A DNA stretch of 64,000 bases from Nitrospira sp. Ga0074138 (GCA_001464735.1 LNDU01000063.1:28747-92746), one strand, 5' to 3'. Numbered from the stretch's first letter, positions 25,910 through 35,609 are shown. Numbers and translations: made by a program. The notes: generated by a model not told the origin, from the sequence alone.

Positions 25910-27178
25910 GTGATAGACCACACGCCTGCTTCGACCGCGCCGCGCCAAGCCGCGGTGCTTTTCATTCTTGTCACCGTGCTGCTTGACATGTTGTCGTTCG
26001 GCATCATCATTCCGGTATTACCGAAACTCGTCGAGGAATTTCTCTCCGGCGATACGGCGCAGGCAGCCGTCCTCTATGGGTTGATGGGGACGGCCTGGGC
26101 ATTCATGCAGTTCTTTTGCTCGCCGATCCAGGGTGCCCTGTCCGACCGGTTCGGTCGTCGGCCGGTCGTCCTGCTATCCAACTTTGGATTGGGCTTGGAC
26201 TACATCGTGATGGCGCTTGCGCCGAACGTCGTCTGGCTTGTTGTGGGCCGAGTCATTTCCGGGATGGCCTCCTCCAGCTTCAGCACCGCCGGCGCCTATA
26301 TTGCCGACGTGACGCCGCCGGATCAGCGCGCGGCGGCATTCGGGAAGATCGGCATGGTTTTCGGCCTCGGCTTCATCTTCGGTCCCGCCTTAGGCGGATG
26401 GCTCGGCGCAATCGATCCTCGGCTGCCGTTCTGGGGCGCGGCAGCGCTCAGTCTCACGAACGCCTGTTACGGATTCTTCGTACTCCCCGAATCTCTGCCA
26501 ACGAGCAAACGGACGTCTTTCGCCTGGGCGCGGGCCAATCCGGTTGGCTCGCTTGTACTACTACGCTCGCACCGTGAACTATCTGGCCTCGCGACCGTCG
26601 CGTTTTTCGGCTATCTCGCCCATGCGGTGCTGCCGAGTGTGTCAGTCCTATACATGGGCTATCGCTATGGGTGGGGACCAGCCGCCGTAGGGCTGATGAT
26701 GGCGGGGGTGGGCACTGCGGCAATGATCGTACAAGGTGGATTGATCCGTCCGATCACCAGTCGGTTCGGCGAACGCAGGACAGTGGTGATCGGTCTACTC
26801 TGTGGAGCAATCGGTTTTTCCGTCTATGGCATTGCGCCGGAGGGCTGGATCTTCTGCCTCGGCATTCCCGTGATGGCCTTCTGGGGACTCGCCGGTCCGG
26901 CAAACCAATCGCTCATGACGCGCCGCGTCAGCAGTTCAGAGCAGGGCCAGCTCCAAGGCGCCATCGCCAGCATCAACGGTGTGACCGGCCTCATCGGGCC
27001 GACGCTGTTCACACAAACGTTCGCCTTCTTCATTCGATCAAATTCTCCTCTCAGTCCTCAGCACTCAACCCTCAGCACTTCCTTGGATCTTCCAGGCGCG
27101 CCGTTTATCCTCGCCTCGCTCATGCTCCTCAGCGCGGCGGTGATTGCGTGGAAAACGACGAAGGCAGGCGGATCATAG
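25910..27178 (+). CDS. MFS drug/metabolite exporter (TetA-like)
   Basis: 422 residues, about twelve membrane helices, with the TetA-type motif A between helices 2 and 3 (GALSDRFGRRPVVLL) and LSFGIIIPVLP in helix 1. Start is GTG. Near the C-terminus a serine/glutamine-rich segment (SPLSPQHSTLSTS), encoded by near-tandem CTCAGcaCT units, interrupts the last helices. Copies of this gene's 3' end recur downstream at about 28.9, 29.8 and 30.5 kb. Substrate unknown. Confidence 0.87.
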   Translation: MIDHTPASTAPRQAAVLFILVTVLLDMLSFGIIIPVLPKLVEEFLSGDTAQAAVLYGLMGTAWAFMQFFCSPIQGALSDRFGRRPVVLLSNFGLGLDYIVMALAPNVVWLVVGRVISGMASSSFSTAGAYIADVTPPDQRAAAFGKIGMVFGLGFIFGPALGGWLGAIDPRLPFWGAAALSLTNACYGFFVLPESLPTSKRTSFAWARANPVGSLVLLRSHRELSGLATVAFFGYLAHAVLPSVSVLYMGYRYGWGPAAVGLMMAGVGTAAMIVQGGLIRPITSRFGERRTVVIGLLCGAIGFSVYGIAPEGWIFCLGIPVMAFWGLAGPANQSLMTRRVSSSEQGQLQGAIASINGVTGLIGPTLFTQTFAFFIRSNSPLSPQHSTLSTSLDLPGAPFILASLMLLSAAVIAWKTTKAGGS

Positions 27179-27475
27179 ACACGCGGCTTGCGCCGATTTT
27201 GGGTGCGGTCTGTGTGATGTGTCTGACGATCGAAAAAAGATGCAGGACCCATGATCGATACAACCTCTGCGCTGAACGACATCTGCGGTTGCCAGTCCTA
27301 CGTTCATGACCAGAGGCGAAAGCTTCCGCTGCGGTCTAACCAGGAGGGAGCCGAGTGGTAAGAAGAGTGAGGGGTGTTAGTATAATGACAAGAGAGCCGA
27401 ACGCCCAGCTGTTGCCATGGTGTGATCGCGTGAGCACATAATCTAGGTGCAGATATTCGACGGAGGATTTTCCCG

Positions 27476-28261
27476 ATGCTCAAAGTCGTTGTAAGACAGG
27501 CCGTTGCCTTGTCGGCAGTCGTCGCATGTCTTGTCGGGAGTGAGGCTCCGTGTGCAGCGGCTGATGCTGAGACGGACGTGCGACGGTTTCAGATCGAATT
27601 TGAAACTGGTGCGATCTGGCAGAGCCGGAACGAGATTCACATTCCTGATTCAGCGGTAGGGACACGCTTCTCGCTTGCCGACATTCAGGACAGCACCCCG
27701 ATCGTCCAACGACGGGTGGAAGCGACATGGCACCCAGCCCGCCGGCATGCGCTCCGCTTCGTCTATCAGCCGCTTGGCTTCTCAGGGGCCGGGTCGTTTG
27801 CCATGCCGGTGTTGTTCGCAGGAGGCACCTTTGCCCCCGGTGCTCCCGTGGAATCGGACTACAAGTTCGACTCCTACCGAGTGACCTATCGCTATCTCTT
27901 CTACGAATCATCAACGTGGCGGTTGAGTGCCGGCGCCACGGCTTTCATTCGCGACGCCAAAGTGGAGTTGAGGCAAGCCGGCTCGACAGCCACGGATAGC
28001 AACGTCGGCTTTGTGCCGCTGCTGAGCTTGAATGCGGAATATCGCTTTGCACCGCGTTGGATGGCTGTGGTGGATGTTGACGGGCTCGTGGCTCCGCAGG
28101 GACGCGCCTTCGATGCCGCCGCGAAGATCCGCCATGATCTCACTGATCATTGGTCTGTCTCGGCGGGATATCGCACGTTTGAAGGCGGGGTGGATAACGG
28201 TGAGCGGTTCGCCTTCGGCTGGTTCCACTTCGCCGTGGTCTCGATTGGGTATCGGTACTGA
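27476..28261 (+). CDS. Outer-membrane beta-barrel protein
   Basis: 261 residues with a signal peptide (cleavage near CAAAD) and alternating hydrophobic strands ending in FHFAVVSIGYRY, a C-terminal aromatic residue as in outer-membrane barrels. CGGAGG ribosome site upstream. No named family is recognised. The 300 bases before it (27179-27475) contain nothing else I can identify. Confidence 0.7.
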   Translation: MLKVVVRQAVALSAVVACLVGSEAPCAAADAETDVRRFQIEFETGAIWQSRNEIHIPDSAVGTRFSLADIQDSTPIVQRRVEATWHPARRHALRFVYQPLGFSGAGSFAMPVLFAGGTFAPGAPVESDYKFDSYRVTYRYLFYESSTWRLSAGATAFIRDAKVELRQAGSTATDSNVGFVPLLSLNAEYRFAPRWMAVVDVDGLVAPQGRAFDAAAKIRHDLTDHWSVSAGYRTFEGGVDNGERFAFGWFHFAVVSIGYRY

Positions 28262-28299
28262 AGCAGTTTCTCATCCAGAGGTCCTACGCGAGGCGGTTG

Positions 28300-28740
28300 A
28301 TGAACGACCAGCTTGATCCCTCTGTACATGAATGGACCAAGTACGAGCGGCTGATTCTCTTCGACGGGGTCTGCAATTGGTGCAATGCCTGGGTGAAGGT
28401 GATGATTGCTCACGATCCAGCCGGGCAGTTCAAGCTCGGGACACTTCAGTCCGAGCAGGCGCAACGCATCCTTCGTGATCTGAACTTGCCCGTTCATGAC
28501 TATCAGACCTTCCTCTTGCTGGAGGCGGGCCATGTTTATACCAAGTCCACGGCGGTTCTGAGGTTGATCCGACAGCTCTCTTGGTGGTGGCCCCTGTATT
28601 ACGTGGGTGTGCTGGTGCCGGCCCCAATCCGCGATGTGGTCTATGACTTCGTCGCCCGTCACCGGTATCGGTGGATGGGCCGAGCAGCCACCTGTCGCGT
28701 TCCCACCCAGGCAGAACGTGGGCGATTTGTCGGATCATGA
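28300..28740 (+). CDS. DCC-family thiol-disulfide oxidoreductase (DUF393), copy 1
   Basis: 146 residues. The DCC signature DGVCNWCNAWV contains the C-x-x-C redox pair after an Asp, with a thioredoxin-like pattern following. Function in this family is inferred to be disulfide exchange. A second, damaged copy is at 29946-30401. The ATG at 28300 follows GAGGCGG. Confidence 0.85.
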   Translation: MNDQLDPSVHEWTKYERLILFDGVCNWCNAWVKVMIAHDPAGQFKLGTLQSEQAQRILRDLNLPVHDYQTFLLLEAGHVYTKSTAVLRLIRQLSWWWPLYYVGVLVPAPIRDVVYDFVARHRYRWMGRAATCRVPTQAERGRFVGS

Positions 28741-28909
28741 AGAGCCACAGAGTGAGATGGCGGACCTGTTAGGTTGTGCGATCTCTGCCTCATGCTGTGC
28801 GTACGATACGAGGTACAGCCAAGGATGTGGTACAGTGAGGGGCGGCTGGAGTTAGGCAATGAAAAGAAAGACCCCGACGCCTTAATAACATGCCTTCTTG
28901 ATCCGGCCC

Positions 28910-29047
28910 GATTCTGCTCTCAGCGATCAGCACTCGAGTCGCAGTACGTCAGGGAAAGTTTCCGGCGCCCCATTCATTCTCGCCTCGCTCATGCTCCTCA
29001 GTGCCACCGCGATTGCGTGGCGAACGACGAAAGCTAGTAGGGCATAG
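28910..29047 (+). pseudogene. MFS exporter 3'-end remnant, copy B
   Basis: Matches the final ~45 codons of the MFS gene: CATTCATTCTCGCCTCGCTC, ATGCTCCTCAGTGCCACC, GATTGCGTGGCGAACGACGA, then a stop. It also contains the CTCAGcgATCAGCACTC low-complexity part. No start or upstream coding region is present. The stretch 28741-29280 holds no other feature I can support. Confidence 0.8.
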
Positions 29048-29280
29048 AGCCGCTGCATCCGCTGGCCATCGGCGAGTCATGTGTAAAATGCATAACGATG
29101 GGAAAGGACTCCCGATTGCTTTGGCCAGATGGGCGCGACCGGTCGCTTGACCGGTACGGTTCGTTGGGTGAACATTTTTGTCCTTCTATCCGCTAGGGTT
29201 GGAAGCGGTATAGATACAGTGACAGCCGCTTCATTGACAGCTCATCGATATTGGGGGTACCGTGGTGGTTATAGGAAGCT

Positions 29281-29484
29281 ATGGGGCGTAACAAGAAGTT
29301 GCGACTCCGCCTTGAAAGTCTAAGAGGGCGGATTATGGATCATCGGATCAAGATTGCCCTTGAGCAGCAGGGTGCGCATCCTGATCGGAGGCTCATCAGG
29401 CACTGGGACGTTGAGATTAGAGCGTGGGAACGAACCGTGTCAAATCTCGAGCGACGGCTGAAGAAAGGGAAACGCCATGATTAA
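29281..29484 (+). CDS. Small basic hypothetical protein
   Basis: 67 residues, highly charged and probably helical (KLRLRLESLRGRIMDHRIKI). It overlaps the next gene by eight bases, which suggests a coupled pair. Not recognised; could be a nucleic-acid or protein-binding small protein. Confidence 0.55.
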   Translation: MGRNKKLRLRLESLRGRIMDHRIKIALEQQGAHPDRRLIRHWDVEIRAWERTVSNLERRLKKGKRHD

Positions 29485-29749
29485 GAAAACGAGATCGGCG
29501 GTGCTCGCCGACAAGCGGTCGTTTCTGACGCCGTCGAGCCCTCCGCTGGACAATCATATGGATGAGATCGCGGAGGCCTCGGAGGAGATTTTGGGGCTTG
29601 TGGTAATTCTAAAAACGTTGTCTTCCACCGATGCAACACGCGATGAGTACGAAGGCCGCCTCTATGGAGCGCTCACACATCTCGATCATCATGTGAAGCC
29701 CGCGATCAAGGAATGGGATCGCGTGGTGGATCGGATGCCGGAAGATTGA
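29477..29749 (+). CDS. Small hypothetical protein, partner of the preceding gene
   Basis: 90 residues, mostly helical and acidic in the middle (DEIAEASEEILGLVVILKTL) after a basic, Ser/Pro-rich start. A GAAAGGGAAACG ribosome site lies inside the preceding gene. Not recognised. The pair sits in the duplicated DCC/MFS-tail region. Confidence 0.55.
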   Translation: MIKKTRSAVLADKRSFLTPSSPPLDNHMDEIAEASEEILGLVVILKTLSSTDATRDEYEGRLYGALTHLDHHVKPAIKEWDRVVDRMPED

Positions 29750-29783
29750 TACATCCGCATCACGAAACCCTTCCGTCTCACGT

Positions 29784-29884
29784 TCTCTAACGGTGTGACT
29801 GGCCTTATCAGGCCGATTCCTCTTTCAGTCTTCAGTCCCTCGAGTCTCAGCACTTCTGGGGAGTTTCCTTGCGCCCCGTTCAGT
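29784..29884 (+). pseudogene. MFS exporter 3'-end remnant, copy C (internally deleted)
   Basis: Begins AACGGTGTGACTGGCCTTAT, matching the INGVTGLIG codons of the MFS gene. It then jumps over about 40 bases to the CTCAG-rich segment and the FPCAPF codons and stops matching. It lies directly upstream of the second DCC copy. Confidence 0.7.
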
Positions 29885-29945
29885 CGCCATATCTATTATT
29901 GATGAGAGTGGTATAGTTTCGGACTCAATTCATTTCAGATGTGAT

Positions 29946-30401
29946 GTGGCCCTATGTGAGGGGCTCGATGACATACCAGCTTGCCCTTCCGTGCATGAAT
30001 GGACCAGGTACGAGCGGCTGATACTCTTCGACGGGGTCTGCAATTGGCGTAATGCCTGGGTGAGTGTGACCATTGCCCACGATCCAGCCGGGAAGTTCAA
30101 GTTCGGGACATTCCAGTCCGAGCAGGCGCAACGCATCCTTCGTGATCTGAACTTGTCCGCTACTGACTATCAGACCTTCCTCTTACTGGAACAGGGCCAT
30201 GTCTATACGAAGCCCACTGCGGCGCTGAGGGTGATCCGACAGCTCTCTTGGTGGTGGCCCCTGTATTACGTCTGTGTGTTGATGCCGACTCCCATCCGCG
30301 ATGTGTTCTATGATTTCGTGGCGCGTCACCGGTACCAATGGATGGGTCAAGCGGCCACCTGTCGCGTTCCAACTCCGGCAGAACGTGACCGATTTGTCTG
30401 A
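29946..30401 (+). pseudogene. DCC-family oxidoreductase, damaged copy 2
   Basis: Closely similar at DNA level to copy 1 over the whole gene. Two defects are visible. Relative to copy 1 one base is missing between the original ATG (29968) and the conserved HEW codons, putting that ATG out of frame; the frame is open only from a GTG at 29946. Also the redox motif is DGVCNWRN, with the second cysteine replaced by Arg. Disulfide chemistry is therefore unlikely. Confidence 0.7.
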
Positions 30402-30429
30402 TCATGACTAGCGGTATGCCGAGGGAGTA

Positions 30430-30639
30430 GAGGTGGAATGCGCCCGCCAATTAGAAAGACTCCCGACCCCTTATATCAACTTATATCTGCTCATTCAAGC
30501 CGACTCCGCCCTCAGTACGCAGCACTCAAGTTTCAGCACGTCAGCGGAATTTCCTGGTGTGCCATTCATCCTCGCCTCGCTCATGCTCCTCAGCGCCGCC
30601 ATGATTGCGTGGCGCACGACGAAATCGGGAGGATCATAG
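30430..30639 (+). pseudogene. MFS exporter 3'-end remnant, copy D
   Basis: Encodes FPGVPFILASLMLLSAAMIA then WRTTKSGGS and a stop, nearly the same end as the intact MFS exporter, preceded by the same CTCAG-type repeat (SALSTQHSSFSTS). It follows DCC copy 2 as copy B follows DCC copy 1. The 200 bases after it, before the next gene, hold no other feature. Confidence 0.8.
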
Positions 30640-30842
30640 ATCAGCTGCCTCCTTTTGCCCTCGTTGAGGTGCGGTTGATGTGCGCAACGATTAGAAAAGA
30701 CGCCCGGTTCCTTATGTCAATTCTAAGCCCATAGATCTCTCCACCTGGTGCATACATAATGCTTGATAGAAAAAGTATCCGTCTGTCGTAGAATTGAAGG
30801 TAATCTCTCGTATGAGAAGGGTAAAAGTCTAGGAGGTTATGC

Positions 30843-32417
30843 ATGTCTGAAGGGAAGCATCGAATTGAGACTATTGACCAGTGGACGCGCACTACAGCGG
30901 AATTTTCTTTCCAAACAACCATTCAGGAGAAGAACGGACTGAAATACGGGACCTTTAAGTGCAGTTCAGAGTTTCAAGGGCGCAATTTAATCTTTAATGC
31001 TTCCAGCCAAGGGAGAAGTTCAATCCTAAGCCCACCATTCAGGGTCGAATATGTTTTGCTAAACCCATTCTCAGTATTTGATGACAGAGCAAATGTCGAA
31101 AAAAGTGGCATCCGACATACAGGCCTAACCATTGCGGATGAATCTGCTGACAAATGGGTGGAATACTTCTACACCACAGATAAATCGACGAATAGAAAAA
31201 CAGCGAGGATTACCTGGCGGTCATCCGAGGGGCAGGTGGATCGGTTAATAATTGAGCTGGATGAGCCTGAGACCTTAGTGCTCAGCTATGCGGATGTAAT
31301 AATGGCTGGTGTCTTGGACTACATTTGTTTCGCAAAAGAAATTCCCCTGAGTATTCAGCACATCGAGATTTATGAATCAAAGACACATGATCTCATCCAA
31401 TTTTGGATGGTGGTGCCGTATCTTCAAAAGGTTCAACTTAGTTCGCAATTGCTATTCGGTATGGCAAGCGTTCCCAACCAGTTGATTCCCCTTTTACGGT
31501 TGTTTCGGGAAGCCGTAAACTCTACGAATCCTTATTATCGCCTGTTATGTCTATACCGTATTGGGGAAGGACTGAAGACAGTAAAATCACAGAACAATCA
31601 GAAAACACAGAATCTTCCATCACCGAAAAGTCGACCAAAACAACGGATACCCGAAAATGAGTTCACAAAGGAATATTTTCGGAACTGGATAGGAAAATCA
31701 ATGCACGAGTACCTTGAGCATGTGGAGCGTAACTTCCGAAAATATATTGCCCATCTCATCATAGATGAATCCCTAAAATTTTCGCCTGATCCGGGCTCGA
31801 CAAAGCATGCAGTCGATACGGACAAAGTAAACGGGATGCTTATTTCGATCACCCGACAATTGATCTATGACGAATGGAGCTTCATGAAGGAAAACGGAAT
31901 AGATGGCATCGCCGTTACTGACGAAAAAGGTGGAGTAAGGGACCCAATCAGGATTTTAAGACCTGCAGTGGACACGATCGAGATCGTCAGAGACTTAAAA
32001 GCGAAAGGAGAAGAAATCCTTAAGACATCGAATGTGGAAATTGTCCGTTCAAATCATCTCGAAACCACGAAGTGGTCAGCGCCGTATGAATCCGTAATGG
32101 ACACGACAGAGGGACAAGCAGAACCAAAATTGTATGTGACGTTCACCGTTGAATCCGTTAGTAGTGACATAGGCATAATAATACGCGCGCAGCTAGAGCA
32201 TTTAGATTCAAAGGGCCAACTCGTTAAGAGTTTCTATGATCGGCGAATTCAGATACAGCTGCCGCCGGTGGGTGTGCCACAAGACTATGATTTTAAACTT
32301 GTCGGTGAAAACTTTGAGACTCCGCCAGTGCATTTCAAATGCGTTGTGTTAGCTCATGCTGAGCGAGACAACATAACGCTTGCAGCAGCATTCTCATTTG
32401 CGGAAACAAAAAGCTAA
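30843..32417 (+). CDS. Large hypothetical protein of accessory type
   Basis: 524 residues, no signal peptide or membrane segment. AGGAGG precedes the ATG. Base composition is visibly richer in A/T than neighbouring genes and lysine/isoleucine/asparagine are common, suggesting transfer from elsewhere. The middle (NPYYRLLCLYRIGEGLKTV, then IGKSMHEYLEHVERNFRKYI with an AH pair) weakly resembles the helical region of proteins often labelled MauJ-like; I do not assign a function. Confidence 0.75.
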   Translation: MSEGKHRIETIDQWTRTTAEFSFQTTIQEKNGLKYGTFKCSSEFQGRNLIFNASSQGRSSILSPPFRVEYVLLNPFSVFDDRANVEKSGIRHTGLTIADESADKWVEYFYTTDKSTNRKTARITWRSSEGQVDRLIIELDEPETLVLSYADVIMAGVLDYICFAKEIPLSIQHIEIYESKTHDLIQFWMVVPYLQKVQLSSQLLFGMASVPNQLIPLLRLFREAVNSTNPYYRLLCLYRIGEGLKTVKSQNNQKTQNLPSPKSRPKQRIPENEFTKEYFRNWIGKSMHEYLEHVERNFRKYIAHLIIDESLKFSPDPGSTKHAVDTDKVNGMLISITRQLIYDEWSFMKENGIDGIAVTDEKGGVRDPIRILRPAVDTIEIVRDLKAKGEEILKTSNVEIVRSNHLETTKWSAPYESVMDTTEGQAEPKLYVTFTVESVSSDIGIIIRAQLEHLDSKGQLVKSFYDRRIQIQLPPVGVPQDYDFKLVGENFETPPVHFKCVVLAHAERDNITLAAAFSFAETKS

Positions 32418-32647
32418 CCATTGCTGAGAGCTATGGTGTTCCATTTGTCTAGAATTGGGGTCGCGTCTTGCAATTCAGCATGGGGGGTGTGTGCAGGTGA
32501 ATCCCAGTGCCCGGCCCGCTTATTCGACATGTTGTGTTGTGAATGTCCACAGTCTGCGCAGTGGGTCGTCGATGCATGCGTGGGTCCGGCGAGGTGGCTG
32601 AGGATGACGGGATTGGTACGGTATCGGAAGGCTGTCGTTACATGGGG

Positions 32648-33103
32648 TTAGCCCTTGGTGTGTGGCACCGCCAGCAACGCTTTCAGAATGTCTTTCCAGC
32701 TCAGAATGCCTTCGAGTATTCCCGCATTCGTGGTGACGGGGAGGCAAGAGATATTCTTCTCGATCATCAATTGGGCTGCCGCTTCGATCGAGGTGTCGGC
32801 GTGGGCGGCCACCGGGTTCCGGCTCATGATCTGATGGGCCCTCTTGTGGAGAGAGGCTCGATCCCGCTCGGTTTCCGACCAGGTTCCAATGTTGGGGCTG
32901 AGGGCTTTCAATAGGTCACGATCAGAGATGACCCCGACCAGCGTTCGTTGCTCTAAGACCAGGAGGTGGTGAAAGCGGTGATTGTGGAAGAGATCACGAA
33001 TCGTTCCGAGTGAATCATCCATTGTGACGGTGATGACGCGACGGGACATGATTTTGGCCACTGTCGGAGGAGTCGTCGGTGCAACGGAATGGGGGGTGTC
33101 CAT
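32648..33103 (-). CDS. Two-CBS-domain protein
   Basis: 151 residues consisting of two CBS motifs (IMSRRVITVTMDDSLGTIRD with VGVISDRDLLKAL; IMSRNPVAAHADTSIEAAAQ with EGILSWKDILKAL). Such stand-alone Bateman modules bind adenine nucleotides and regulate partners. No partner domain is fused. The regions 32418-32647 and 33104-33304 contain no gene I can support. Confidence 0.9.
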   Translation of the reverse strand: MDTPHSVAPTTPPTVAKIMSRRVITVTMDDSLGTIRDLFHNHRFHHLLVLEQRTLVGVISDRDLLKALSPNIGTWSETERDRASLHKRAHQIMSRNPVAAHADTSIEAAAQLMIEKNISCLPVTTNAGILEGILSWKDILKALLAVPHTKG

Positions 33104-33304
33104 AGATTGCCTCGTTCGAAAAACTGCTCGATGGAGACCATGGAGGATAGATGACCGCGGCCTCCATCTTTTCTATCGGACACAGGTGAGATGTTCTTGA
33201 GTGAAATGTATCGGGAGATTGGAGCGCTTTGAAAAGAAGGTAAGTGGTCGGATACCGGTTCTGGTTTTCCGTTGTTATAGACAGGGGATCAATGAGAGCT
33301 CTTT

Positions 33305-34621
33305 CTAGGAAGCTGCAAGGACTCCGGCAATACAACCGGTCAGCAACGTCGTCAAATAGGCGGTCCACAACGCACGCAGTCCCAGGAGCGAGATATCCTT
33401 TGCCCGATGCGGCACCAATGCGGAGATGCCGCCGACGAAGATACCCATGCTCGCCACATGCACGAATCCGCAGAGGGCATAGGTCATGGTTGTGAGGGAC
33501 CGTGCAGAGAGCGGCGGCGGAGACGCGGCTTGCACGGCAGCCAACTTGAAATAGGCTGCAACTTCCGTCTCGATAAACCTCGACCCCAGCAAGTCTGAGC
33601 CGATCTGCCACTCCTCAGGCCGGAGACCGAGGAGCACGGCGAACGGCCAGGTTAGCCAGGCGAGGATCCGTGTGGCAGAGAGCGGCGCTCCACCGATCGT
33701 CGGAAGCTGTGCCAGCGCCAAATCTACCAAGGCTTCCAATCCTAAAAACACGATCAGTAACGCGGCAATGCCGACAGCCATTTTCATTCCCTGCCCTGCG
33801 CCATCGATCAACGCGACAATGAGATTGGAGGGCGGCGGGTTCGCGGCACTGTCGGAGGAAGGCGATGAGGTCTGATCGGTGGATTCAGGGGGCACGCCGC
33901 CCAGCGTCACGGGTTGGCCATCTTCGGGAAGTGTGAGTTTGCTGATGAGTACCGCGCAGGGAATCGAAATGATTGATGCGGAAATCAAATGGCCGGCGAT
34001 CTGAGGCACCGTATGTTGCAGCGCCGAGACGTAGATGCCCATGACGGTACTCGCCACGGTTGCCATCATGCACGTCAGTACCAAGAGCAGCTCCGACTGC
34101 GTCATGGCTGCGAGGTAGGGACGGATAATCAAGCCCGCCTCGATCCCGACGAAGATATTCGCGGCGCCGGAGAGCGACTCGGCTCCCGATAAGCCCATGG
34201 TCTGGTAAAAGAGCCGGGCAAACAATCCCACGATTGCTTGCATGGCGCCTAGATAGTAGAGGCCCGCCATCAAGGCGGCAAAGAACACGACTGCCGGCAG
34301 CGCTTGTGCCGCCAAGATAAACCCGATCGAGACTGTCCCATCCGGCAACGTCTGGCCGGGGCCAAGTGCGAGGGGCCCAAGAAGAAACAGCGTGCCTTTC
34401 TGCGAGGCGGTGAGCACGGCGACCACCAGATCGTTGATCATGTTCCAGAGCCAGCGGAAGCCCGGAAACCAAAAGGACACGATGCCGAGCCCCCAGGACA
34501 AGACCGCGCTGCCCCCAATGGTCCTCCAGTTCGGCCGTTTGCGCTTTCCCGTCACCCAGGCCAGCCATGCGATCGTGACGAAACCGAAGCACGCAATGAG
34601 GCGATAGCGCCAGTCCTCCAC
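33305..34621 (-). CDS. Concentrative nucleoside transporter (NupC/CNT family)
   Basis: 438 residues, about ten membrane helices. CNT motifs are visible: GAESLSGAANIFVGIEAGLI, MTQSELLLVLTCMMATVAST and CGFVHVASMGIFVGGISALV. Cation-coupled uptake of nucleosides. GTG 34621 was chosen since AAGGAG lies about eight bases upstream and the first membrane helix begins soon after; the longer open frame adds a non-conserved 45 residues. A polar insertion of about 40 residues (PPESTDQTSSPSSDSAANPP) lies mid-protein. Confidence 0.9.
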   Translation of the reverse strand: MEDWRYRLIACFGFVTIAWLAWVTGKRKRPNWRTIGGSAVLSWGLGIVSFWFPGFRWLWNMINDLVVAVLTASQKGTLFLLGPLALGPGQTLPDGTVSIGFILAAQALPAVVFFAALMAGLYYLGAMQAIVGLFARLFYQTMGLSGAESLSGAANIFVGIEAGLIIRPYLAAMTQSELLLVLTCMMATVASTVMGIYVSALQHTVPQIAGHLISASIISIPCAVLISKLTLPEDGQPVTLGGVPPESTDQTSSPSSDSAANPPPSNLIVALIDGAGQGMKMAVGIAALLIVFLGLEALVDLALAQLPTIGGAPLSATRILAWLTWPFAVLLGLRPEEWQIGSDLLGSRFIETEVAAYFKLAAVQAASPPPLSARSLTTMTYALCGFVHVASMGIFVGGISALVPHRAKDISLLGLRALWTAYLTTLLTGCIAGVLAAS

Positions 34622-34743
34622 TGTTATATTCTCCTTCCGATGAAAGCCCGGCGGGAGGCTACGCTGAGAGCCCGCTGCCGTCAAAAACAAATGTGGCGTG
34701 CACTCAACCGAGCAACCAGAGGCAGAGGTCGGAGCTAGTAGCG

Positions 34744-34779
34744 TGGGGTCACCCATTAGCTAGCTAATGGGTGACCCCA
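34744..34779. repeat. Perfect 36-bp palindrome
   Basis: Every base from 34744 to 34779 pairs with its mirror base; the left half reads TGGGGTCACCCATTAGCT. There is no T run, so it is not an intrinsic terminator. The outer GGGGTCA equals the start of the terminal repeats of the transposase element 0.8 kb away, suggesting a related non-autonomous element. Confidence 0.85.
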
Positions 34780-34811
34780 TGGTGACCCTCGTGCGGACTT
34801 GTTGCGTGCAA

Positions 34812-35492
34812 CTACTTGGGAGCAATGATTTCGAAAAGTTCGATCTCGAATACTAACGTGGCACCGGGCTTGATGAGCGGGGGCAAGCCCTTGTCGCGAT
34901 AGCCGAGACTCGACGGGCAGACCAACCTGCTCTTGCTGCCGACTTTTATTTGCTGGATCCCTTCCACCCAACACTTGCTCATTTCATTCACTCTCAACAT
35001 GACCGGCTCGCTCTGGTTGGTGGTACTATCGAACACTGTTCCATCGATCAAGGTTCCTTGATAGTGCACCTTGACCATATCCGTGATTTTCGGCGTGGCG
35101 CCGGTCCCTTCCTTGATGGTCTTGAGAATCGCGCCGGACTCGGTTTTCTTGGCGCCGGGTTCTGCCGCGGCTTTCGCAAGGAACACGGCTCCTGCTTTCT
35201 TTTCCACTTCTGCAACGACCGTAGCGCGGGCCTGTTGCAACTCTGAAATCTTCATGCCATACGCTTTGAGGTCTACCTTGGGGGACCGTTTTGTGAACCC
35301 ATCGATGAGGCCGGACTTCACGATTTCAAATTCAGCTTCGCTCAAGGTGAAATTGCTGAGCGATTGGTTGATGGCCAATCCTAACGCATAGAGTGTTTTT
35401 TGTTCCTCGGTCGTGGGCTCTGGGGCTGCTGCGAACGCCCCAGCGGTTCCAAGGCAGAGTAGGGTTGCCAAACAGGAAACGATCACGCGCAT
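34812..35492 (-). CDS. FKBP-type peptidyl-prolyl isomerase
   Basis: 226 residues: signal peptide (ending near AFAAAPEP), an FKBP_N helical dimerisation domain, and a C-terminal FKBP domain (VKVHYQGTLIDGTVFDST, then SSLGYRDKGLPPLIKPGATL and VFEIELFEI), as in FkpA/Mip. Located in the periplasm, assisting folding of exported proteins. Confidence 0.92.
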   Translation of the reverse strand: MRVIVSCLATLLCLGTAGAFAAAPEPTTEEQKTLYALGLAINQSLSNFTLSEAEFEIVKSGLIDGFTKRSPKVDLKAYGMKISELQQARATVVAEVEKKAGAVFLAKAAAEPGAKKTESGAILKTIKEGTGATPKITDMVKVHYQGTLIDGTVFDSTTNQSEPVMLRVNEMSKCWVEGIQQIKVGSKSRLVCPSSLGYRDKGLPPLIKPGATLVFEIELFEIIAPK

Positions 35493-35609
35493 GAGCTGTC
35501 CTTTCTTTTGTGTATGACTGCGATAGGCTTGATATCAATCGGCTTAGACCTTGTGTAGGGTAAGCGATATTGCGGTAGGGCTCAAGACAATTTAGGGAGA
35601 AATGGAAGC

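Noticed and set aside
34744..34779. Palindrome as terminator for the FKBP gene
   Set aside because: No T run on either side; it fits a mobile palindrome better.
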